A DNA stretch of 64,000 nt from Pezicula radicicola (GCA_003008705.1 PDUO01000095.1:20637-84636), one strand, 5' to 3'; positions 25,796-37,795 are shown, numbered from the stretch's first letter. The notes: generated from the sequence alone by a model not told the origin. Translations and numbers: made by a program.

Positions 25796-27861
25796 TCAAG
25801 TACTGTCATCGTCCAGGTTGCCCAGCTTCTTCACTTCCGCCGGATCTCGAGCAGCGATTGCAAACGGCTTCTCCCCATTAAGGATGTGCTTGAAGTGATA
25901 CAGCATATTCCCAGCCGAGTATTCCCACTTGCGGACCATGTCTTTGACTATGTAGTTTACTTAGTCAGCCGAGTCCTAATCACCTACTGAAGTTAGTAAT
26001 TCACTCTTAACGTATGGGTTTCGTATGCTTACCGTTTGCTCCCGCGAGCGCATGAATCCCACAGCCTGCTGATGAATGTACTTTAGGTGGGTCATGATAA
26101 TGAAATAGGCCAGGAAGATTTCAAACCACGCCTTTGACTTTTTCTTGAAAAGTCTATCCTTCAACTTTTTCACCAATTCCCGTTCATCATAGTCCATAGC
26201 GTTGACAAAAATCACGTCTATTTGATGAGCCAATGGTACCGGGGTAGGACGGCGACCACAATATCCTAGCTCAGCACTGTCAACATATGGTGTTCCTAGA
26301 GTTTCGTTGCCAACAATAGAGCCCTAGCCTGCGCTCAAGATTGCGGTGGTCCGAACGCGGAATGCTAGGTCAATGATGTTGCTACCATAAGTTCGAGTAT
26401 ATCGATCTGCCTCGTGGAACGTTAATCGAGTGAGAGAGTCCTCGAGGCCGTTTAACATCATTTCATGTGCTTTGGGTCGTGATGCTTCAATGAAATTCTC
26501 GAGACACTTTGTCAGGCGGGCTTTGTCGACACTTGCGTACGCAGGCAGAGGAACCTTTCTGGGCACGAGTTCACCGTCGACATGCCATTCCTCATGAACC
26601 AGATCGATGTCTTTTCGGGGTAAGAATTCATGACAAGGCGCTTCCCAGGTTGGCAATTCTAGTACAGTTTTATCAGGAAGCTGTCAACTCAGCTGCAGAA
26701 TCTTCGGCGGAGCACTAGGAGTTTTCCATAGGTAGTCAATGAATTTAAGGCGCTGTTGATTAGCCTTTCCACTCCCTGTGCCGATGAGCAACGTTGCGTG
26801 ACACATCAACGATCAAGAGGGCTTACCTAGGCGCACTAAGGTCACGTTCGTGATAGACTCTCGATAGCATGGTCCATGATTAATATCAGCCCTGTTCATC
26901 TCCTTTTCGCATCAGCTGCAGGGGTTACCCAGGTCACACTATCTGGGAGTTAAATTCCTACACAAGCATCCTGCCAATGTCCAGACGTACAGTTTCTTTA
27001 AGCATTGCGCATCGTACGCAAGCGCCCATACGTCTGATCTCTTTAGTGATCGGCCGTCTCTCAGCCGCTAACGTCCTCTTGCGCTTCTTAGAAATGGTTG
27101 TAACCGATTTATCCGCAATGACTCTGCAACCAAACACGAAAAAATTGTTTTCGGGGTCTTGGACTGATGATGATTGTGGCGGTTGAGGTCTGAGAAGCAC
27201 CACTTCGGTGCGTTGTGGTTGGTGCGTCGTCTCTGTGAATTCTTTAGATGTCTTAGCTGCCTCTACGATGATATTACAATCGCCGGGTATGAGATCCTCA
27301 GCACGAGGTAGACTTCCGGGTTCTGACAACCGATTTGAATTTCGAGATTCGATCCTACTAGGAGCGTTGCTGTTGTTGACGATATGAAAACTGTCAGCGA
27401 CTGAAGGCAATGGAGTCAATTGAGTAACGTGCTCCCATGATCTTTCTGATGTGGATCGGCTAGCTGCCGGTACCTCTGTCGACTGCATATGCAGGAGGTT
27501 CCGTTTAAAGCTTAGATCAGGATCTAATTGCGGCATCAAACGACTTGGATCTAGAAATGTCCGCTCCTGTAACCCAGTTGCAAGTACTGAGGCTGTCCCT
27601 TGAGGTATGGTCGTGTGGTCATGTTCCCACCAGGCTTCTGAAACGCCTGCACCAACTTCCGGCACCGATGTTAGATTCAATCGTCCAGCAGAAGTATATG
27701 TTATACGTCCAGTGTTCCAGCCATCGGTAGTCCATTCTGAGACTTCTTCAAGTGGATCCCAGGTTACAGGTAGACCTTGTCCTAGATGGATATCGCTCGG
27801 AAGCGCTTCGCAGGCATAGCTGGTTAGCCAAATCTGGTTTCCCTAAGGCGGTGCTAGACAT
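25796..27861 (-). pseudogene. Zn(II)2Cys6 transcription factor pseudogene (internal zinc cluster)
   Basis: The minus strand encodes a Ser/Pro-rich N-terminal part (about 27840-27060), a basic KKRKR segment, then the zinc cluster starting ACVRCAMLKET and, after a short intron (about 26985-26935), CDLGNPCS, a stop, then CEK. A TGA at 26912-26914 thus sits between two zinc-ligand cysteines, where Arg is usual (CGA to TGA). The middle region follows over an intron, a second stop lies at 26324-26326, and the C-terminal segment MVRKWEYSAGNMLYHF (near 25920) ends at TGA 25796. The order, with the cluster after a long N-terminal tail, is that of a known class of fungal C6 regulators. It is likely the former pathway-specific or local regulator. 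The start at 27861 requires a frameshift to join the long frame, so the 5' end is uncertain. Confidence 0.75.
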
Positions 27862-28278
27862 AGGGATGTAGAGACTAAGGAAATGCACTGTGCCAGACAA
27901 CTATTATTATTAATCGTGATTTATAAATAAATTATACCGTCACGGAGCTAGGGCTCAAGGGTTGGTTGAGGAGGTCCTATTAAGGCAACTCTAAACTGGA
28001 GAGCTTAGGAGGGCAAAAGCTGAGGCTATATACACAAAGTAGGTCACATGACGCGTGGATGTCTCTGAATATTAGAGAATAATGTCGTTTGCTGCTAGCT
28101 GAGTGGAAGGCACTAACCATGATTATGGCGGAGATCATCTATTTTCTACCTGGTGGATTCTGCGGCGGGAGATTTTCAGTGGTAGACGAAGCGAGCGTAC
28201 TTGTATCCCTTTATGGATCTAGGTTGGGACAATCGTCGCATAAAACAGTGACCAAACCCGCTGAATTTGGCGGCCATG
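27862..28278. other. Upstream of the regulator, right end of insertion
   Basis: No gene recognised in this stretch; a plus-strand frame at 28089-28286 has no family features. It would contain the regulator's promoter. Confidence 0.45.
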
Positions 28279-28288
28279 GCACCTGAAC
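28279..28288 (-). repeat. Right terminal inverted repeat candidate
   Basis: GTTCAGGTGC read on the minus strand, 13 bases inside the FAS alpha break and preceded by CTAAACGCAAT. Opposite orientation to 21274-21283. Confidence 0.6.
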
Positions 28289-28295
28289 ATTGCGT

Positions 28296-29654
28296 TTAGC
28301 TGTAAATCCTAGCTTTCAACGGTGTGAATCTTGGCTTGATGCCGGTGGTATATACTTCTCCGAGCTCGTCCGTCAAGGCATCTAATTCCGTCTGGACGTA
28401 CTTCTGAGCCTCACTCGAGCTAATCGGCTTAGTATCTAGATTGACGTTAAGCTTCTTCGCGTATAGATCCAAGATCTTCCTGTCAAAGTCAAGTTGATCC
28501 CTACGTAGATGGTTCAACATAGCCAAGTCCACCGAAACGTTTGCGCTAGAATTTGCTTAAGCACCATCCTGCATCGATGCGGCAAGATCCAACCCGGCTT
28601 CTGCTGCATGTGTCTGCGCAAGTTCATCTAAAAATGACTTGGCCTCGCTCTCACCGGCAAATCGCGTTGTCGGCTGGTGGATGATGGTAAGAAGTAGTGT
28701 ACTATCTTGTCGACCCGTTGCAAAACCCTAGCGATCTTGAAGATATTTTCGCACCGCGGCCAGATTGAAACCTCCCGGCATTTTTGAGGATACTAGTTTC
28801 CCAATTAACGATATGGATTGTTTCCCGAGCCGCCCTCCAAAGGACGCTTGTAAAGTATTGGACAGTTTATTGAGCGGCAAATCTTCTGCACCCTCAGGTA
28901 GAGATCCGAACTCATTGCTGAGATCTCCGATAATCTCGTTCTGAAGAGTAGACCTCCCTACAAGTCGATTTGCATCAGCGTCCATCTATCACTTATGGGA
29001 AGGAATATCAACCCCCTACAAGAACTTTGATCGAGCTGCTCGGTGAAACCTGGCCCACCACTTTCTTTAGGCTGTGCGAGACGAGCACATTCACCATTTC
29101 CGCCGCGGAGGTTGCGCTATCAGGCACTGGAGATGCGCCAGTCTTGGGAGGGGGCAACGCAACCGCGGCCACACTTACTGTAGGGCATGCCGCAGTAGCG
29201 TTAGGGACGGATACGGCTACCTGTTCTTGGATGGGGTCTTCTTCAAAGTAGATGGCTTTGGCATCCTTTCTATATGACAAAAGTTCTCTCCGCATAGAAT
29301 GGGCAATATCGTGAGCTTTGTATTTCAGTGCAAGCGTCCGCTTAACCATGTTAAGCAGCGTATCCGAGGGACCAATCTCGATGATGCGCTCAGCCATGCA
29401 CCGGGCAAGCACAACATCTTGCGTATCAATCCTATCAACTGTGTCAGTAAAACGATCCCGTCTGGAATAAAATCGCAAGTAGAGATTGCTACTTTACCAT
29501 TTTACGGGAAAACAGAATTGATGTCTGTCACAAGTGACGTATTTAGTAAAGCCGTGTCTCAATGACGGTGAGAGGAGGATACGCACGCAAGTAGTTCCAC
29601 TAGGAGAATATACGATAGCCTCTGTTCCTCATCCGAATACTTCTGGAGCTGCAT
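28296..29654 (-). pseudogene. Fatty acid synthase alpha subunit, N-terminal half (MPT tail-ACP), pseudogene
   Basis: ATG at 29654 opens QLQKYSDEEQRLSYILLVE, matching the FAS alpha N terminus; an intron follows, then RIDTQDVVLARCMAERIIEIGPSDTL. After a Pro/Ala linker comes the acyl-carrier domain with the phosphopantetheine Ser in [13 protein letters not shown] (near 28945), reached over an intron at about 29011-28953 with a weak GTTGAT donor. Two RIP-type stops follow: TAG at 28728-28730 replacing a conserved Trp, and TAA at 28557-28559 replacing Gln. The frame ends at ARIY (28302) and its continuation lies at 21270 on the same strand, so this was one gene. It is divergent from the P450 across 423 bp. 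Cluster-type FAS alpha would pair with the FAS beta at 4578-9790. Confidence 0.93.
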
Positions 29655-30077
29655 CTTGATGAGGGCGCAGAGCAGGCAAGCGACATGGGAAGTTGATGAT
29701 TGATCAAGGAGCTGCCGAGGTATTTCGGACAGGAGTCACAGGACAGCTCAATGGTCATATTTTGTAGTAGACGTCCTGTCGACAACAGCTTTTTGGCTGA
29801 AGCTCGAAAGAGTGGCTTGGCGACATGATGTGCCTTTCGATGCAGGCTGAGTGTGCAGCTGTTGTTCCTGTATTAGTGCCGAGATGTGTTTGGGAAGCGA
29901 CTGGGTGGCTATAGATGCATTGCGCCTTGGGTACTATGCCGTTGAGTCCAGACTGGTGATAATTACAGCGACTTGGGCATTCTTAGTATCTTGCGTAAAT
30001 AGACGGGTTCGCCAGACCTTCTTCATACCTATTCATATTGGTTCACCTCTAAAGACAAGTCTATTCTAAGGCTCAAT
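29655..30077. promoter_or_regulatory. Divergent promoter FAS alpha / P450
   Basis: 423 bp between two start codons pointing outward, a typical co-regulated arrangement in fungal biosynthetic clusters. No specific operator was identified. Confidence 0.5.
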
Positions 30078-31951
30078 ATGCTTCTTGCTGCTATATTCAG
30101 TTGGTCAGGAGCCCTACTGCTACTGGCCACTTGCATGATATACGTACGTCCAATATTGTCTTGCTCCTTAACCACATATCTTTTCTCCTTTCTACATGAT
30201 TTGCTAATGGCAGGCTGGACTAGATTTGCACTATCTGTGTATACCGATTGTTTTTCCATCCCTTGGCCAAGTACCCGGGGCCTCTGCTAGCCAAACTGAC
30301 CAATGGGCGCGCGGGTTACCATGCTTGGAGAGGCGATATCCACCTCGATATGTGGAATTGCCATGAAAAATATGGTTCGACATTCTCTAAACTTCAACGT
30401 AGTGAATAGAGACTAACATCAGCTTCCAGGAAATTTTGTTCGATATGCTCCCAATCGCCTCTCTATAAATACCTCCGCTGGACTAAAAGATGTGTTTGAT
30501 ATCAAGGGAACTTTGGCTATAAACTCTTTCTAACCCACCTCTTCACAGATATTTACGGCCACGACAAGAATGTAATGAAGAGCAAAGCGTACAAGGCCAT
30601 AGTCCACCGAGCTCACAACACCCTGACTTTATTCGACAAGACTGAGCACGGGAGACGCCGTCGAGTCATGAGTCAGGGGTTCTCAACGGCGGCATTGAGA
30701 GACTATGAGGCTCCAATCATCGCACAAGTTCAGAAATTTTGCTCTTGTCTTCAAAGTGAGGAGCAGTCTAAGGAAGGCAATGGTCTTTGCCGAAGAACAT
30801 GGCCTAGTGGTGTAGGTTTTCAACTTTCTATCAATCTAATCTGGCTCACATGTTGAACTGCAGGTAACTATCTTGCCTTCGACATTATGGCTGATATCGT
30901 CCTTAGTCAAAAGTATGACCTACTGGGAAAGCCAGACAATCGATACATAATAGAGGCCATTGAGCATTCAAACGTTCGCGTCAGTGTACTGATCCAAGCA
31001 CCCGAAATAGGCATCTTCCGAATGGACAAATGGCTCTTCCGGGACGCGATCAAGGCCAGGAACCTCTTTATCAAGTTCGTGAATCGTGTCATGCGTGAGC
31101 GAATGAATCAAAAGGAATCAAAAGTTAGAGACGTCTTTTCTATTCTCAAGACTGCGAAAGATCCACAAAGTGGTCAAGGTTTCCGTCTCGCAGAGATTGG
31201 TTCCGAGAGCACTACTTTGATTGTCGCTAGTATGTTACCCCCCTCTGAAATGAAAAGAAAGAGAAAAAGAAAGTTCTTGTAACGTGATCTGATTAGCTGT
31301 TCACTAGGTTCCGACACATCTTCAACCACTATGGCCGGCCTATTCTTCTATCTCAGCCGTTATCCAGAGGCATACGCAAAGGTCGCTCAAGAAGTCCGCT
31401 CTCGGTTCTCTTCAATCGAAGAAATTCGCGTAGGTTCTACTCTTACATCCTGCAACTATCTCCGCGCCTGTATTGATGAGACCTTGCGCCTGTCCCCACC
31501 TGTTGGCTCAGCATTGTGGCGCGAAGTCCGTGAAGGTGGTACCATCATCGATGGCCACTCTATTCCCGCAGGCTGTGATGTCGGCACACCTATCTACAGC
31601 ATCCACCACAATCCAGCTTACTACCCAGATCCATTCACTTTTCGCCCGGAAAGATGGGTTGAGGGCGATAGTGTGGCGCTGGCGCAAGCTGCTCACACAC
31701 CCTTCTCGATTGGTCCTCGAGGCTGCATTGGGAAAGGGCTCGCCCTGGCCGAGCTGGGACTTACTGTGGCAACTGTGCTTTTGATGATGGATTTTGAGGC
31801 AGTACCGGGTCCAGATGGGTTTTTGGGAGGAGGCGTGTCGAATTCTTCGTCTTTACTTTGGAGACACAGGGAGAAAGAACTTCAGTTGCATGACCATGTG
31901 ACAAGTGCAAAGAGCGGGCCTGTTCTCCAGTTTCGCGTCCGTGTAAGCTGA
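30078..31951 (+). pseudogene. Cytochrome P450 monooxygenase pseudogene
   Basis: ATG at 30078 begins a membrane anchor (LLAAIFSWSGALLLLATCMIY). Typical P450 landmarks follow: [14 protein letters not shown] (near 30245), SDTSSTTMAG in helix I (near 31320), ETLR as ExxR (near 31480), FRPERW (near 31645) and the haem loop FSIGPRGCIGKGLALAE (near 31710-31755). At least five introns. Damage: the donor after GLKD (near 30490) reads AT instead of GT, one transition from consensus; a 1-bp deletion in an A run near 30773 shifts the frame; TAG at 30805-30807. The haem half is intact. It is an ER-bound oxygenase likely to have hydroxylated the acyl chain or the NRPS product; the family within the P450s is not assigned. 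Confidence 0.9.
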
Positions 31952-33599
31952 TTCATTAGGGAAACTGTTTGGAAAGTTTTGACAAACAGTCGGTCTCATC
32001 ATCCACGATCTCATTTTCATAGGTTTTACATCACTATTCTAAAAAGTTAGAGTTCTCAGATTGCATCATGAAGGAGGAAATACTTGTCTTGGATAGATTA
32101 ATATGTCTAGGATGCTGTATATAACTCCACACTTCTTCAAAGTCCACTTGCAGTTCAATAACTAGTTAGTTAACCAACAAAATCAAGGAATAAGCCAAAG
32201 AGGGAGAAGAGAGTTGATTTTACACAGTTCGAGACCTTCCCAGACAATCAAGTCGATCTAATACAAAATTATAACTCCCATCAGTTAGTAAGGTTCTTTG
32301 TGTTCGTACAGGAACATAAAACAATCCTTCCCGGCTTACCTCTAAATAGTTATACTATACTGTAGCCAAAGAGAGTGGACCTAATTGCGATATAATATGT
32401 TACTTACTATCTGCTCTAACTCCGTCTATTGTTTGCCAGAATTCCCATAAACCAGTAGAAGAATAGATTTACTGCCAGAACCCTGAATTACCTACGTCAG
32501 TGAACAAAATCATCTAGGCCAATATAGGTTGAAAGAGACACTCCGGAATATCTAGAAGCATTTCTTTTTCGAAAGATATTTAAGGTGAACCGATTGAAAC
32601 AAATCATTCACGCCATAGCAGGCTATAGTAAACAAAATTTGGTTTTGGATAGTATCACTTTATTCAGTGTTGTAAATAGAGGAGCCAAAACACGCGAGCT
32701 TCAACCCTGGCGAGTAATTAGAGGAGTCTTAACTTTCAATCGCTGGAATTTAGTAAGTGTATATCAATTTAATCTAGCCTTCTAAAGAGATAGAGAGTTG
32801 TTTGATCCGAAGACGTTCATACATTCTAGCTGCTGGTACAATGTCTTTCACCTTCGCATAATAGAGAAGGTAAAAAAGATTTTTAGTCAGATCATATGGT
32901 CGCTTATAATTTTGTTTTTGGGGGGGTGCTTCCCTTAATTTGTATTTTTATTAGCCGGTGCAAAAAAGTAGACGGAAAAGAACTGAAGTGTGTTATTTTA
33001 ACCTACAATTCGGAAGATACGATTTGATACTACTCTCTACTACCAGAACCATAGCACACCAACGGAGGTGCCGTTTGTGATGGTTCGTGTCGTTTAGCGG
33101 TATGTGGGATGCCTGTCCTGCCGTCGCACTAATGCAATCTTACTCCATCGTCGTCTCTCTCAGCTAAACTCTTACTTATCGCCATTCTCTACCACTGCAA
33201 CATCATGAGCCTCGAAGCTCAATGTCCTCGGCGCCCGTAGCGATAAAGCAAATCTCGTCATCACTTACTGTAGGAATCCTACCTGAGATACTCCCACATG
33301 GCTGTGGCGTCGAATCCCTGGAGGGAACGCCACTTTCCCGCTCGTTGTACTCGTTGTGTTCGTTGTGTGCGGTGAGAAATCGTTCAACATGACGAGCGGA
33401 ATTCACGTAAGCTCCCCCATCATAAAATATATCATTAGGGCCCAGGTGCCACGAGACTGATGGACAGCGATTTCGAGAGCTTCGTCTTCACTTTGTTCAA
33501 CAGGCCCATCGCCTGAACCGATTAGCACTCTGTTGAATATAGTCTTGAATGATTACACCTTCATCACAGAGAATTCAAATCCTAGCTCTGAAGACGAGA
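31952..33599. other. Intergenic, P450 to NRPS fragment
   Basis: No recognised gene. The 5' part is AT-leaning. A 57-codon plus-strand frame at about 33222-33394 is too short and unlike NRPS sequence. The NRPS N terminus is not here. Confidence 0.5.
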
Positions 33600-36500
33600 C
33601 TCTGGCACCCTTTTAGGCTGCTTGGGCTCTGATGCTTCGACAATATATTGGATCGGACAACGTCGTGTTCGGATCCATGTTGAGCCACGGAGATGGAGAA
33701 GGCTTCATGCATGCCATCCACAAGTGTGCACTCGACGCCAACGCTTCTATCCTTGAAATCTCGAAGAAGATTCAAGCAGATACCAACGACCATGTCTCAG
33801 ATAGCGAGAGTTCCTGGGCAGCTCCTGTTCAATACATGTGTCCGTTTCAACTTCGGGCAAGATGCAATTGGAGGAGTGTCCAATTTGACCGCGGTAAGTT
33901 ACCTCTGTGACATACCATTTATATGTCTAATAACATTTTAGGATTGTATGCTCACTCTCGACGTCAACATGGCCAACTTGCAGAACGTTACAGTGACTCT
34001 GGAGAATTCGCCTTCCATCGTATCAAAAAGCCACGCTGTCAATATCGCCTCCACATTTGCGAAAGCACTGACTTGTGTCTTGGGTGATTCATTCACAAGT
34101 GTTAGGGTGGAATAAAAACTGGCCTGAGACATTAAATGCCTGTGTACACGACCTCATCGAACAGCAAGCCATTGCACAACCGGATGCGCCCGCAATTTGT
34201 TCATCGCCTCTCGTTTCACTTAATCAACTTAGGTGTGGGCCCAGAAATTATGGTGCCATTTTGCTTCCACAAATCCGCGTGGACCATTGTTGGTATGATC
34301 GCCATCTTAAAGGCCGGAGGAGCGACTGTTGCTATAGATCCATCGTATCCCGAAAGCCGTATCAAAAAGTATTCTAGATGACACCTCGGGATTATTTATA
34401 GGCCTGGTGCCATCTATCGTCGAGGTTAATCTCGACAAAATTATGGCTTTGCCTCCCGTACAAGATGCTGTGCCTCGTCATGCTTCTGAGCCGCACAGCC
34501 CTGCATTTGTTGTTTTCACTTCTGGGAGTACTGGCCGCCCGAAAGGTATTATTATAGAGCACCGATCTATCTGCACCAGCTCTCGCGCGCATAGCAAAGT
34601 CATGGAACTAGGCCCGGACTCGCGCGTTCTCCAATTCGCAGCCTATACATCCGACGTTAGTATCTAGGACATCTTTACTACGCTAATCTAGGGAGGTTGC
34701 GTGTGTGTACCATCCGAAGTCGAAAAGCTCAACGATCTCGTTGGTGCTATTAATCGGATGAATGTCAACTGGACCTTTTTGACACCAACCGTCGCAAAGC
34801 TCTTATCGCCAACAGACGTCCCTAGCCTTAAGACTTTGACTCTCGGGAGAGAGGCAGTTACCCTGGAAAATACGAACACATGGGCTGGATCCGTCCGCCT
34901 CCTTAACAGTTTCGGACCTGCCGAGTACTCTGTCTGCTGTACAGTTGGTGTACTGGATGGAAACCGCGAGCCGTCGAATTTTGGCTATGCTCTTGAAGGG
35001 GCGGAGCTTTGGATTGCGGACCCGAATAACCACGATCATCTAACACCAATTGGAGCCGTCGGCGAGCTCCTAATCCAGGGGCCTACTCTTGCGCGAGGGT
35101 ATTTGAAGGACCCGGTAAAGACAGCCGCCTCTTTCATCGAAAACTCGAAGTGGCTGGTCTCGGATGGAAAGCCGGGCCAAGGGAGATTATATAAAACCTG
35201 GGACCTGGTTAAATATAACGCAGACGGGACCATGGGCTTCGTCGGACGCAAGGACACTCAGGTGAAGTTGCGAGGCCAACGCATCGAACTAGGTGAAATA
35301 GAGCACGCTATCAGTGCTAGAACGTCCGAGGAAACCCAAATTGTGGTGGATGTTTTCAAGCAGAAAGAGAGACAGATCTTGACTGCTTTCTTCTATTTTC
35401 CTGATAACACTCCGAACATTTTGGAATCTCTCCTTGCACCTCTGGATTTTTCTGCGCTTCTAGACTGCTCTACGCTATCTAAACAGACTGTCCCAAGAAT
35501 CTTAGATATATCGGACGAGATCAGCCAAACTCTGACAGAGTTGAAGGGTTCTTTGACTTCTTCTTTGCCAGCTTATATGATACCTATTCCTTTGGTATAT
35601 ATACCAATAAATTCTTCCGGAAAAACCGATAGAAAGGTCCTCCGTAGCTTGGCCCAAGATCTAGTAGAGGAAGAATTAGCCGTGTATTCCTTAGTGGATG
35701 ATGCCAATAGCGAAGAAATTTCAACCGATATGGAAAAAAGATTGCAAGAAATTTGGAGCAAAAATCTAAATCTAAACTCGAAGTTGATTGGGGCTAGAGA
35801 TAGCTTCTTCTGACTAGGAGGCGATTCCATCTCGGCCATGTATTTGGTTTCTACCGCCCGTGATGTAGGAATTGTACTTACTGTCGCTGATATTTTCCGA
35901 AACTCAAAGTTATCTGACATGGTACTTGTTGCTACAGATATACTATCAGCCCCTCACGATGAAAGTCAGTCAGACCTCGAGCCTTTCGTCTTGCTTGGCG
36001 GCGGCGAATCCACTGATGAGCTCCGCACAGTCTTGTCTTCAGAGTGCAATGTGGATTATCATTCCGTTCTAGATGCCTATCCATGCACCGCTCTTCAAGA
36101 GGGTCTAATGGCCCTCGCTATACAGCAACCAGAGGCTTACTTATCTCAAACTATATTTGAGCTTCCCTGCTTTATTGACTACGATCGATTCCAAATGGCG
36201 TGGGACGTGGTGGTCAAGGACACTGCCATTCTCCGTACAGTGATTGTGCCCACGGAGACCCATGGATCGTATCAAGTTGTACTTGATACTACTGTCAGCT
36301 GGGGCATGGCTGACAACCTCGAGGAGTACTTAGAACGTGATAAAAAGCGAGCTCTTCAATATAGGAAGCCACTAAATCGATTTGGAATCATACGCGGTAA
36401 ACATATACAACATTTTGTATGGACAGCACACCATGCAGTCTACGATGCCTGGACTAGGGCAATGATAATCAAAAACGTGGAACGAGCCTATGACAATATT

Positions 36501-37795
36501 ACGGTCACTTCATCACCTCTATTCAATAGGTTTATCAAGTATCTCATCGACTCGGATGAGGATGCTTCCGATGTATATTAGAGATCCTACCTCGGTGGAG
36601 CGACGGCGCTGGAATTTCCACCTCTCCCTCCATCTCATCAATCACTTACTGGTTCTAGTCTTGATCATAAAGTGTGCATCTCCCGAAGGTCTTGTACAGA
36701 TGTCACTATCTCCACAATTATACGAGCGGCTTGGGCAGTAGTCCTTTGAAAGCCCAGTATTCTGATTGCAAGGACGTGGTCTTTGGGGTAACTCAGACCG
36801 GACGCAATGTTTCTGTACCCTAGATTACGGAAATGGTTGGACCTACATTGACAACGGTACCGGTTCGAGTTACCATTGACCATAAGCAGGCTATCTCCGA
36901 ATTCCTCCTCTCTTTACAAGATCAAGCCACAGATATGATTCCATTTGAGCATGTCGGATTATATCAAATAAAACAAATTCTTCGATAATCTGGAAATGAT
37001 GCTGCCTAGAATGCTTGTGATTTCCGAACACTCTTGGTCGTACAGCCCGCTACTAAGCCGTACACAGCAAGCGTTTCGTTGGCTTGGAAGAGGCTCATGT
37101 TGACTTCGAGAGAACTCCATACTTACCCGCTCATGGTGGAGTATACTTTGAATGACGACCAAGTACAAATCAGTGCTTAATTCGATGGTCAACTACTGTC
37201 TACAGAGTAGATGCAGCGGATCATCTTTCAGTTTGAGCACGTGATGCACCAGCTGAACTCGTCGCTTGAGACTCAAGCCATGGGCGATATTGAACTATTT
37301 AGTTCTCACGATAAGACGGAGGTTGAGGCCTGGAACGCTGTATACTCAGAGATTATTGACGAGTGCGTACACAATCTGGTGATCTAACAAGTCCTTGCAC
37401 AACCTCACGCTATCGTAGTGTCGGCTTGGGATGGAACCCTTACCTATCAGGAGCTCGATCGACTCTCGGATCATTTGGTACGTCACTTAGTCGACTTTGG
37501 AGTTGGCCCCGAGGTTCTCGTACCCCTCTGCTTTGACAAGTCAATTTAGACGACGGTGACGATGCTTGTAATCCTGAAAGCTGGAGGTGGATGTGTTGCT
37601 CTCAATCCAGCGCATCCCATCAGCCGCTTACAGTCCATAATTGAGACCACGAAAGCGACAGTCGTGGTAGCAGCCCCGGAATACGTCCACCTTTTCGCAA
37701 ATATTACTAAGTCTGTAGTTGCTATCGATGCGACGCTATTTCAACAGATTCCCGGAAAGACGGGCACTGCCTGTATTGTTTTAGCAAATTAACTT
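33600..37795 (+). pseudogene. Non-ribosomal peptide synthetase fragment (C-A-T-C-A), pseudogene
   Basis: Begins inside a condensation domain (RQYIGSDNVVFGSML near 33635; LFNTCVRFNFGQDAI near 33825). Adenylation domain 1 follows with an internal deletion near 34215, A3 core FTSGSTGRPKG near 34520, A5 FGPAE near 34915, A8 RGQRIELGEIE near 35290 and A10 NSSGKTDRK near 35615. The carrier motif reads FF, stop, LGGDSI (near 35815), then a condensation domain with HHAVYDAW (near 36430, the HHxxxD motif). A second adenylation domain starts near 37320 and is cut off at 37795 before its A3 core. Stops: 34665, 34689, 35811, 36579, 37385 and 37547, all explainable as Trp/Gln/Arg codons hit by C-to-T or G-to-A; frameshifts too. 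Both ends are missing. It would have activated and joined amino acids; residue specificity cannot be stated. Confidence 0.92.

Larger units (their letters stand above)
21265..28307. mobile_element. Candidate 7-kb insertion splitting FAS alpha
   Basis: FAS alpha reads on the minus strand up to ...ARIY at 28302 and resumes at VYDS at 21270, so the two pieces meet inside the same codon context. Host bases around the break appear twice (GTAAAC at 21265-21270, GTAAAT at 28302-28307), as expected of a 5-6 bp target-site duplication with one transition. Just inside each end is the same 10-mer in opposite orientation (21274-21283 and 28279-28288). The interior carries a GNAT gene, a dioxygenase and a Zn2Cys6 regulator. 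No transposase was recognised, so it may be non-autonomous, decayed, or the product of a rearrangement rather than transposition. Confidence 0.55.
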
